Source: an uncultured Bifidobacterium sp.
GTDB taxonomy: Bacteria > Actinomycetota > Actinomycetes > Actinomycetales > Bifidobacteriaceae
Direction of reading: 5' to 3'
Length of the DNA: 29,573 nt
NCBI RefSeq assembly: GCF_959020145.1
Contig: NZ_CAUEQY010000014.1
Coordinates: 1 to 29,573 of the forward strand
Positions 23,398 through 29,573 of the stretch are shown here, one piece after another; the stretch's first letter is position 1, and each line of letters starts with the position of its first letter. The position numbers were made by a program, and so were the translations under genes. The notes below the pieces were generated by a model, which saw only the letters and a program-made list of their open reading frames with translations, made no database searches and was not told the origin of the DNA.

Positions 23398-24333
23398 ATG
23401 AATGCGATGAAACGACATACGCTTGCGATTCTGGCCGCGGTATTGGCGGCCTGCATCATAATCGTGGGAATGACCTGCCCGGCCGCGCTGGCCGCCGAAC
23501 AGCTGCTGCGCGCGAACGGCAAGCATTACAACTATTTTCTCGATGGAAAACCGTATGTGATCGGGGTGAACGCGGAATCGAGATCGGGCAAATTCTATTA
23601 TTGCCGGCAAATCGAAAGCATGACCGACTATAAGGTCACCGAAACCACCACCGTGGAAAATACGGAAGCGGCGCGGCGCCTCGCATGGCTGCTGTCCGAA
23701 TATCAACATGACGGGGAACCGGTGCTCACGTATGCGGCGATCGGCGTGCTGGTGCACCGCAACTATGACGACCAAAAGGTGTAGGTCAGGCATGAGCAAT
23801 ACCTCTTCTCGGTGATGGACGGGCTGGAAAGCAAGGTCAACGAGCTTTGGGAGGAGGCCGCGAACAAGCTGCCGGTTTCTTCGAGGGTGACGCGTGATGA
23901 TCGGCAGGGATTGCGGTCCGGAAGCCTGTTCGTGCAGTTGCTGGATTCGAGTGGACAGCCGATCGAGGGCGTATTCACGGCGACGATCGAAGGTCCGGCC
24001 GTGTTCGACGAGGACGACGAGCCCACGGCAGTCGGCTGGGCCGAACTGGAGGGAACCACCGTGTATTGGCATGCAACGGGTGCCGGCGAGGTCAATATCA
24101 AGGTCGGATACCAGTCCGTGGGATTGGATGAGGCCGTCACCGCGCAGAAAATGATGGTGCTGAACGATGTGGTGGAACGTGAGGATAGCCTGCTGACGTT
24201 CAATGTCGACAACCTTTATGCCCCCGAGCAGGAAATGCCGCAGACAGGAAGTCCGATGGGGCTGGTGTTGGGTTTGGCGGCTGCCGTGATGTGCTGCGGG
24301 GCGTTCATGCTGTATGCGGTACGGCGACGATGA
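23398..24333 (+). pseudogene. Cell-wall-anchored surface protein interrupted by an in-frame amber codon
   Basis: One reading frame of 311 codons runs from ATG 23398 (AAGGA 7 nt upstream) to TGA 24331-24333, broken only by TAG at 23782-23784 (codon 129). The first part has a signal peptide (LAILAAVLAACIIIVGMT, then AALAAEQ) and a domain resembling actinobacterial thioester/TQXA surface domains (GKFYYCRQIE, then LAWLLSEYQHDGEPVLTYAAIG). The second part, 183 codons after the stop, has an Ig-like domain (RSGSLFVQLLDSSGQPIEGV) and a sortase signal MPQTGS, a hydrophobic segment and the RRR tail. As read, the product would be a secreted fragment without anchor. A TGG-to-TAG change is the simplest origin. 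ATG 23812 lacks a ribosome binding site, so the second half is probably not made. Confidence 0.75.
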
Positions 24334-24374
24334 TATGCGGCGATGATGTCGTCTCGCGGAGGTGATGCTTCTCG

Positions 24375-24443
24375 ATGAGAGTTGCGATATTTCAGCTGCA
24401 ATATATTCCGCATGTGCGTGAGAATACGGCTATATCATGCTGA
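24375..24443 (+). CDS. Candidate 22-residue small ORF or leader peptide upstream of oxc
   Basis: ATG 24375 starts a 22-codon frame (MRVAIFQLQYIPHVRENTAI then SC, stop TGA 24441-24443). It is preceded by GGAGGTGAT (24358-24366), a nine-base match to the ideal Shine-Dalgarno, 8 nt from the ATG. No promoter of its own is obvious, and it ends before the presumed oxc -10. The product matches nothing I know. It could be a regulatory leader peptide or chance. Confidence 0.3.
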   Translation: MRVAIFQLQYIPHVRENTAISC

Positions 24444-24508
24444 AAACGTTGAAATTAAGCCGCAGACGAACATATTTTTCTGCTGACGAACTCCCATTTT
24501 CACGTATC

Positions 24509-24540
24509 TACAATCATGGCGTCGTCGATACGAATGGAGG
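24509..24540 (+). promoter_or_regulatory. oxc -10 element and ribosome binding site
   Basis: TACAAT (24509-24514) would start transcription near 24521 and give a leader of about 25 nt containing GGAGG (24536-24540), 5 nt before ATG 24546. The best -35-like sequence, CTGACG (24483-24488), is too far at 20 bp, so an activator may be needed. CTGCAATAT (24396-24404), shared with the permease upstream region, lies about 105 bp upstream of the -10. Confidence 0.45.
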
Positions 24541-24545
24541 TTGCG

Positions 24546-26360
24546 ATGACAGAAGAACATGCAGATGAAACGATGGTCGCGAGCATGCGTGCGGATGCCG
24601 AACGGCAGGGAGCCGATGATCGGAAGGTTACCGATGCGCCGCATTATCTGGCGCGGGTGCTGATGGCCAACGGCATACGAAACATGTATGGCGTGGTCGG
24701 CATTCCCGTCACCGATTTCGCGCGCATCGCGCAGGGCATGGGTATGCGATTCGTGGGCATGCGCCATGAGGAGGACGCTGTGAACGCGGCCGCGGCCGAC
24801 GGATTCATCACCGGTCGGCCGGCTGTCACGTTGACGGTATCCGCTCCGGGATTCCTCAACGGTCTACCGGCACTGCTGGAAGCCACGGTGAACGGCTATC
24901 CGGTCATCATGATCGGCGGCTCCTCAACCCGCCATGTGGTCGACCTTGAGGAAGGCGAATACGAAGGCCTCGACCAGATGAACTACGCCAAGCAGTTCTG
25001 CAAGGCTTCGCTGCGCATCGACCGCATCGAAGATATTCCGCTCGCGGTGGCCCGTGCCATGCATATCGCCTCTTCAGGACGCCCAGGCGCGGTGTACATC
25101 GATTTCCCCGATGACACCGTGGCACAGACCCTGAGCCAAAGCGAAGCCGACCGCCTGATGTGGACGGCAACCGACCCGGCCCCCGCCGTGGTGCCGGCAC
25201 GCGAATCCATCGACGCGGCGCTCGCATTGCTGCAGCAGGCCGAACGTCCGCTCATGGTGATCGGCAAAGGCGCCGCAATCGCCCGCGCCGAAGAGGAAAT
25301 CCGCGAATTCGTCAAGAAAACGGATATTCCATTCCAGCCAATGTCCATGGCCAAAGGCGTAGTGCCCGATACCGACCCACACAGCACGGCAAGCTGCCGT
25401 TCCACCGCGCTACGCAACGCCGACGTGGTATTGCTGGTCGGCGCGCGACTCAACTGGATGCTGTCGTTCGGCCAGGGCAAAACGTGGAACGAACATGTGA
25501 AATTCATCCAAATCGACATCAATCCGGAAGAAATCGAAAACACGCGCAGTATCGATGTACCAATCGTGGGGGATATTCGTTCCGCCATGACGCTGCTCAA
25601 CGGATCTCTGGAAGAATACCCGTTCAAAGCTGACGAAACCTGGCTGAACATGCTGAAGGAAGCCAGCGCGAAAAACGTGGCGAAATTTGAAACCCGCGAA
25701 CAATCCGATCAGCTGCCCATGAGCCATTTCAACGCCTTGGGAGCCATCAAAAAGGTGTACAACAAACACCATGAAGATCTCATTCTCACCAATGAGGGAG
25801 CCAATTCGCTCGATGATTGCCGCAACATCATCGACATGCTCGAACCGCGCCATCGTTTGGACTGCGGCACGTGGGGTGTGATGGGCTGCGGCACCGGCTA
25901 TGCGATTGGCGCGGCGCTTTCCACTGGCAAGAAAGTGCTGTACATCGGCGGCGATTCCGCATTCGGCTTCGATGGTATGGAAGTGGAGGTGGCCTGCCGC
26001 TACCAGCTGCCCATCACCTTCGTGGTGCTCAACAACGGCGGTATCTACCGCGGCGACTTCGAAAACCTTGGAGCGGACGGTGACCCGTCGCCGCTGACGC
26101 TTACCTACAACGCGCATTACGAGAAGGTCCTCGAAGCGTTCGGGGGTAAAGGTTACTATGCCACCACTCCGGAAGAAGTCGAACGCATGGTCGGCGAGGC
26201 GGTCGAATCAGGCAAGCCAAGCTTCGTGCATGTGCAGATCGCGCAGTATGCGGGCAAGGAATCCGGCAATATCGGAGCGTTGAATCCGAAGCCGGTGGTC
26301 GGAGCCCTCGTTGATTCCGAAGTCACCATGTACGACTACGCGACCGGCGCTCGCATGTAG
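24546..26360 (+). CDS. oxc: Oxalyl-CoA decarboxylase
   Basis: A 604-residue thiamine-diphosphate enzyme that converts oxalyl-CoA to formyl-CoA and CO2, consuming a proton. The match to the Oxalobacter enzyme runs the whole length: MYGVVGIPVTDFARIAQGMG, the cofactor-activating Glu 75 in RHEED, TVSAPGFLNG, IDFPDDT, QIDINPEEI, NEGANSLDD, GTWGVMGCGTGYAIG, the ThDP-Mg motif GGDSAFGFDGMEVE to NN (about 469-497), and the active-site Tyr in GGIYRGD (about 501). It has an N-terminal extension of about 30 residues. ATG 24546 is set by GGAGG 5 nt upstream. It works with the formyl-CoA transferase at 27853 and probably the adjacent AEC permease. A terminator follows the stop. Confidence 0.96.
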   Translation: MTEEHADETMVASMRADAERQGADDRKVTDAPHYLARVLMANGIRNMYGVVGIPVTDFARIAQGMGMRFVGMRHEEDAVNAAAADGFITGRPAVTLTVSAPGFLNGLPALLEATVNGYPVIMIGGSSTRHVVDLEEGEYEGLDQMNYAKQFCKASLRIDRIEDIPLAVARAMHIASSGRPGAVYIDFPDDTVAQTLSQSEADRLMWTATDPAPAVVPARESIDAALALLQQAERPLMVIGKGAAIARAEEEIREFVKKTDIPFQPMSMAKGVVPDTDPHSTASCRSTALRNADVVLLVGARLNWMLSFGQGKTWNEHVKFIQIDINPEEIENTRSIDVPIVGDIRSAMTLLNGSLEEYPFKADETWLNMLKEASAKNVAKFETREQSDQLPMSHFNALGAIKKVYNKHHEDLILTNEGANSLDDCRNIIDMLEPRHRLDCGTWGVMGCGTGYAIGAALSTGKKVLYIGGDSAFGFDGMEVEVACRYQLPITFVVLNNGGIYRGDFENLGADGDPSPLTLTYNAHYEKVLEAFGGKGYYATTPEEVERMVGEAVESGKPSFVHVQIAQYAGKESGNIGALNPKPVVGALVDSEVTMYDYATGARM

Positions 26361-26383
26361 CGCATCGGCTGTCGGTATGACAT

Positions 26384-26422
26384 GTGGGCGTGCGAACGGT
26401 GGAATGCGTGCGCCCACTTTTT
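26384..26422 (+). terminator. Terminator after oxc
   Basis: GTGGGCG (26384-26390) pairs with CGCCCAC (26411-26417) around a 20-nt loop, followed by TTTTT (26418-26422). Confidence 0.75.
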
Positions 26423-26451
26423 CTGCCTGAAAACCAATGATCCGATCAACG

Positions 26452-26507
26452 TATCTGCAATATCAGCAATATCAGCAATCAAACAATATTGCAGAAGATT
26501 GCAGATA
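26452..26507 (+). promoter_or_regulatory. Nested TGCAAT repeats, candidate operator of the AEC permease
   Basis: TATCTGCAAT (26452-26461) and ATTGCAGATA (26498-26507) form a perfect 10-bp inverted repeat. Inside it are tandem 9-mers CTGCAATAT, CAGCAATAT and CAGCAATCA (from 26455, 26464 and 26473) and the inverted ATATTGCAG (26486-26494). A -10-like TATAAA (26515-26520) follows immediately. Such nesting suggests several sites for one regulator. Confidence 0.5.
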
Positions 26508-26532
26508 GAAAAAATATAAAGAAAGAACGACA

Positions 26533-27627
26533 GTGATAAACATACTTGTTGACGACATCGTGCCAATTATTGTCATTATGGCATTAGGGTATATTTGTGG
26601 AAAATTCAGTTATTTTGATGACGATCAGCGGCAGGGACTTAATAAACTTGTGTTGAATATCGCGCTTCCTGCGGCGTTATTTGTGTCCATCATCAAATCG
26701 ACCCGTGCAATGCTTGCGAAAGACGCAACATTGACCGCCATCAGTTTCATCGGCGTCATCGTCATGTTTATGGTGAGCTATTATCTGTGCCGGTTGCTGT
26801 TCCACCGCAGCATTCAGGAGGCGGCCGTCTGTGCTCTGATCGCAGGATCTCCGACGATTGGTTTCCTTGGATTCGCTGTGCTTGATCCGATTTACGGCAA
26901 CACCGTCAGCACGAATCTCGTCATAGCCATTATTTCCATCGTGGTCAACGTGGTGACCATTCCGATCGGCATGTATCTGATCAACCTCGGCCAGGCCAAA
27001 GACCGAGCGAAGCTTAGCGTACAGGCCGAAAACGCGGTCAATGCAAAGGCCAATGCAAAAGGCGATATCACGCTTGACCCGGCACGAGATGCCGCAACCG
27101 ACAAAACCGCCGAACTTATGGTGCATGGCACGTCGAATACGGGAAAGAACCGCAACGGCAATCTGCAGGCGTTGCTCGACGCACTGAAGCAACCGATCTG
27201 CTGGGCGTCGTTATTGGCCATTTTCCTAGTGTTGGTGGGCATTCATGTGCCAAGCCAGGTGGCGCCGACCTTCGATCTGATCGCCAAAGCGAATTCCGGT
27301 GTGGCCGTGCTTTCCGCGGGCCTCGCGCTTTCCACGGTGAAATTCTCGCTCGGTTGGGAAACCATCTGGAACACGTTCTTCCGCCTGATTCTGACGCCTG
27401 CAGTGTTCCTTGGCGTGGCGCTGTTGTGTGGCATGGGCGGTGACATGAACAAGATTTCGATGCTGGTGATGGCGGTCGCGTTGCCGCCGGCGTTCTCAGG
27501 CATCATTATTTCCAGCCGTTACAACATTTATGTAAAAGAAGGCGCCTCGACCACGGCCGTCGCCACGGTGGCATTCGCGGCCACCTGTCTGCTGTGGATC
27601 TGGCTCGTCCCCTTCTGCGTGGGCTGA
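26533..27627 (+). CDS. AEC (auxin efflux carrier) family permease, probable oxalate or formate transporter
   Basis: A 364-residue integral membrane protein with about ten helices in two halves of five, typical of the AEC family (MdcF, YfdV). N-terminal helices include IVPIIVIMALGYICG, LVLNIALPAALFVSI and ALIAGSPTIGFLGFAV. A hydrophilic loop of about 70 residues (about 155-225) separates the C-terminal half with SLLAIFLVLVGIHVPSQVAP and MAVALPPAFSGIIISSRYN. AEC proteins carry organic acids. In E. coli, yfdV of this family sits in the oxc/frc (yfdU/yfdW) operon, the same association as here, which supports oxalate, formate or another dicarboxylate as substrate, by inference. The start is GTG 26533 with only a weak GAAAG upstream. 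Its own terminator follows. Confidence 0.88.
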   Translation: MINILVDDIVPIIVIMALGYICGKFSYFDDDQRQGLNKLVLNIALPAALFVSIIKSTRAMLAKDATLTAISFIGVIVMFMVSYYLCRLLFHRSIQEAAVCALIAGSPTIGFLGFAVLDPIYGNTVSTNLVIAIISIVVNVVTIPIGMYLINLGQAKDRAKLSVQAENAVNAKANAKGDITLDPARDAATDKTAELMVHGTSNTGKNRNGNLQALLDALKQPICWASLLAIFLVLVGIHVPSQVAPTFDLIAKANSGVAVLSAGLALSTVKFSLGWETIWNTFFRLILTPAVFLGVALLCGMGGDMNKISMLVMAVALPPAFSGIIISSRYNIYVKEGASTTAVATVAFAATCLLWIWLVPFCVG

Positions 27628-27652
27628 TTCAGTATCCTCACTGTAGCTCACG

Positions 27653-27711
27653 AAGCGCATATAGTAACGGAACGTTGAAATTCCAACGTTCCGTTACTGC
27701 ATGCGCTTTTT
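27653..27711 (+). terminator. Strong terminator after the AEC permease
   Basis: A very long stem: AAGCGCAT (27653-27660) with ATGCGCTT (27701-27708), then a 2x2 internal loop, then a perfect 15-bp AGTAACGGAACGTTG (27663-27677) with CAACGTTCCGTTACT (27684-27698). A T-run ends it at 27707-27711. Confidence 0.92.
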
Positions 27712-27794
27712 GTGACGGTAAACCGTAAGACGTAAGACATGTGATTGTGTGCGGAAGTGCGGGGCGTGGACTGCAATGGATGTGACGCATAACA

Positions 27795-27826
27795 AATAAG
27801 GGCGAATCTTGTGATCCGCCCTTATT
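27795..27826 (-). terminator. Terminator after frc
   Basis: AATAAGGGCG (27795-27804) pairs with CGCCCTTATT (27817-27826), with a short inner ATC/GAT. On the minus strand it is followed by TTTGTTAT. It lies 26 nt beyond the frc stop. Confidence 0.85.
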
Positions 27827-27852
27827 CGTGCGCCAGTGCGCGCTAACGTGCG

Positions 27853-29259
27853 TTACTTCAAATCAGCCTGCACACCATCGTTACCGCCGATCACACCGGA
27901 ATCACGCAGCGAAGCGATCTGATCGTCGTCATATCCCAACGCATGCAGAATCTCACGGTTATGCTCGCCCAGCTTCGGCGCACGCTGGTAATCCGGCACG
28001 AAATTACTCATCGTAAACGGCATGCCGATCGTCTTGAAATCGCCGCGCGCATCCTGCTGGTCAATGGTCACAATCGTGCCATCCCCATTCAAATCAGGAT
28101 CGTTCTCCAACTCATACCAATCCAACACCGGGCCGACCGGCACGCCCTTCGCACCCAATTCCTTGGTCAGCGTGTACTTGTCGAACTGCATGGTGTACGC
28201 CTCAACACGCTGGTACACCTCGGTTTTATGCTCGTCACGCGCATTGGCGGTATTGAAACGCGGGTCGGTCAGCCAATCCTCGAATCCCATCGCATGGCAG
28301 AAATTCTCGAAGCCCTTCTTGGACTGTTGAACCACTATATATACGTAAGCGTTCGGGTCATGCTCCCAGCCTTTCGCGCGGTAGCACCAGCCAAGCACCA
28401 AACCACCCTCCGCATTCGCTGCGCGCGGAATGGCTTTGCCTTGCTTGCCCCACTCATAATTCGGGTAGCAGTCATAGTAGGAAAGCTTGCCCAAACGGTC
28501 GAGAATCAACTGGTCGCGCAGCTTGACACGGCACAAGTTCAGCACCGCATTCTGCATCGACTGGTACACATAGCAACCCTCACCGGTATGCTCGCGCTGC
28601 AACAGCGCCGAAAGAATGGCGATCAGCAGATGCATTCCGCTGTTGGAATCGCCCAATGCGGCGCCGGACTGCGTGGGCACATTGCGCTCGCCGTCATACC
28701 AGCCGGTGGTGGAAGCGGCACCGCCCGCGGACTGCGCGACCGGCTCGAACGCCTTGACATGCTCGAACCGGCTGCCCTTGTTGAAGCCCTTCAGCGACGC
28801 CATGATCAGACGCGGATTGATCGCATGTACGTCATTCCATCCGAAACCAAGCTTTTCCACGTCTCCCGGGCCGATATTCTCTACGAACACGTCGGCTTTC
28901 TTCAGGAGTTCGGCGAGGATTTTCTTGCCTTCCGGATCTCTCATGTTCAGCGTGATGGATTTCTTGTTGGCATTGAGCTGAAGGAAGTACAGGGAGTACG
29001 AGCCATCCACGTCGTTCATTTCATTACGTGTCGGATCTCCGCCCTGCACCTTCTCCACCTTGATGACGTCGGCGCCCATCCATGCGAGCATCTGCGTGCA
29101 CGACGGGCCGGACTGCACCTGCGTCCAGTCAATCACGGTGATGCCTTTCAGCGGCGCGGTGTCCTGCGTTGCCTTTGTTGCCGTATCGTGCGTTGCGCTG
29201 TCTTGCATTGTGGTGTCCTGCGTCGCGTTGTGCGCGTTCGCTTGATTCATATAATGCAT
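27853..29259 (-). CDS. frc: Formyl-CoA:oxalate CoA-transferase
   Basis: A 468-residue class III CoA-transferase that moves CoA from formyl-CoA to oxalate, making the oxalyl-CoA used by Oxc. Family marks are SGPSCTQMLAWMGADVIKVE, MRDPEGKKILAELLKKADV, VENIGPGDVEKLGFGW, and the catalytic Asp 204 in SGAALGDSNSGMHL, then LNLCRVKLRDQL and RAPKLGEHNREIL. It is about 40 residues longer than the Oxalobacter enzyme because of a low-complexity start built from ATQDT-like repeats. ATG 29259 is supported by AAGGAG 9 nt upstream; ATG 29250 is a possible second start. It is convergent with oxc and the permease, so it has its own promoter, which I could not place confidently. Confidence 0.95.
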   Translation of the reverse strand: MHYMNQANAHNATQDTTMQDSATHDTATKATQDTAPLKGITVIDWTQVQSGPSCTQMLAWMGADVIKVEKVQGGDPTRNEMNDVDGSYSLYFLQLNANKKSITLNMRDPEGKKILAELLKKADVFVENIGPGDVEKLGFGWNDVHAINPRLIMASLKGFNKGSRFEHVKAFEPVAQSAGGAASTTGWYDGERNVPTQSGAALGDSNSGMHLLIAILSALLQREHTGEGCYVYQSMQNAVLNLCRVKLRDQLILDRLGKLSYYDCYPNYEWGKQGKAIPRAANAEGGLVLGWCYRAKGWEHDPNAYVYIVVQQSKKGFENFCHAMGFEDWLTDPRFNTANARDEHKTEVYQRVEAYTMQFDKYTLTKELGAKGVPVGPVLDWYELENDPDLNGDGTIVTIDQQDARGDFKTIGMPFTMSNFVPDYQRAPKLGEHNREILHALGYDDDQIASLRDSGVIGGNDGVQADLK

Positions 29260-29362
29260 TGCCTTGTTCTCCTTATATCTGGTGATATGTGGTTGGCGAG
29301 GTCAACGTAGCGCGTGCAACCTTGGAGAACGTTGGATTTTCAGCCTTGAGCGGCAATCTTCG

Positions 29363-29425
29363 CTTTCGGCACATGCGATTGGCGGATCCGGCGCATTTTC
29401 TCCATACTTTCGGCACATGCGATTG
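29363..29425. repeat. Two direct 19-bp repeats upstream of frc
   Basis: CTTTCGGCACATGCGATTG occurs exactly at 29363-29381 and 29407-29425, 44 bp apart. Just beyond, TTTTGTC occurs three times (29450, 29460 and 29471) at near-helical spacing. The gap 29260-29511 holds no gene that I can support. Confidence 0.7.
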
Positions 29426-29511
29426 ATGAACTCGGCTGATATACCCGGTTTTTGTCGGGTTTTGTCCAGATTTTGTCCGGAAATTGGTTTTGGTGAGATT
29501 TGACGGAAAAC

Positions 29512-29545
29512 AAAAAAGCTAGGAATTGTTGCAATTCCTAGCTTT
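29512..29545 (-). terminator. Rho-independent terminator of the tRNA gene
   Basis: A perfect 14-bp stem joins 29515-29528 and 29532-29545 (AAAGCTAGGAATTG and its complement) with a 3-nt loop. On the minus strand the stem runs into a TTTTTT tract (29517-29512). Confidence 0.92.
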
Positions 29546-29551
29546 CATCAG

Positions 29552-29573
29552 TAGCGGGGCATGGATTTGAACC
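29552..29573 (-). tRNA. 3' end of a tRNA, cut by the window edge
   Basis: The minus strand reads GGTTCAAATCC, a classic T loop with part of its stem, then ATG, the acceptor strand CCCCGCT and discriminator A. No CCA is encoded. A terminator follows 6 nt later. The anticodon is outside the window. The T loop TTCAAAT and acceptor CCCCGCT would fit an initiator tRNA(fMet) with 5' CGCGGGG, but this is only a guess. Confidence 0.85.

Noticed and set aside
23812..24333. Independent gene for the second half of the surface protein
   Set aside because: The frame is continuous with the upstream half, ATG 23812 has no ribosome binding site, and the product would lack a signal peptide despite having a sortase motif.

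Overview
The window looks like a chromosomal segment of a Bifidobacterium. Supporting signs are the actinobacterial gene set (a DUF2469 protein, Rho with a long Arg/Asp-rich insert, a GlnR-type orphan regulator, GlgE and a 164-residue pyrophosphatase), a high-GC coding bias that opens long shadow frames opposite the real genes, and an oxalyl-CoA decarboxylase/formyl-CoA transferase pair of the kind known in several bifidobacteria. The species cannot be fixed from sequence reading alone.

Layout. 1-2202 is the 3' part of the gatA-gatB operon (tRNA-dependent amidotransferase) with a strong terminator. 2338-3838 is a GNAT acetyltransferase coupled to a DUF2469 protein. 4098-5687 is an FAD-dependent oxidoreductase, and 5987-8137 is rho. 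8589-11731 carries an Lrp/AsnC regulator, a chorismate mutase and a large secreted protein of unknown function. The minus-strand block 17988-11905 reads glnR-like regulator, nth, an orphan membrane-anchored family-5 solute-binding protein, and valS. 18163-18921 is an unknown membrane protein, convergent with mntP (Mn2+ efflux). Between mntP and ppa lies an array of five imperfect repeats of about 53 bp. ppa and glgE are both on the minus strand. A divergent cell-wall-anchored protein gene (23398-24333) is interrupted by one in-frame TAG. The right end is an oxalate-use locus, oxc, then an AEC-family permease, convergent with frc, followed by the 3' end of a tRNA.

How the genes work together. 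The oxalate locus forms a plausible unit. The AEC protein would move oxalate or formate, Frc makes oxalyl-CoA from oxalate and formyl-CoA, and Oxc decarboxylates oxalyl-CoA back to formyl-CoA, consuming a proton. Most other genes are housekeeping: translation (gatAB, valS, tRNA), transcription termination (rho), DNA repair (nth), pyrophosphate removal (ppa), alpha-glucan synthesis (glgE), metal balance (mntP) and aromatic amino-acid synthesis (chorismate mutase).

The most unusual signals are these. Five genes have a -10-like hexamer 6-7 nt before the ATG and no Shine-Dalgarno, so they are probably leaderless. The tandem repeat array alternates two kinds of hairpin. Two perfect and one near-perfect DnaA box sit upstream of glgE, far from any visible dnaA. 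A surface protein is split by an amber codon. A 9-mer, CTGCAATAT, is shared upstream of oxc and its neighbouring permease gene. An AATCGC-based motif is dispersed in intergenic spaces.
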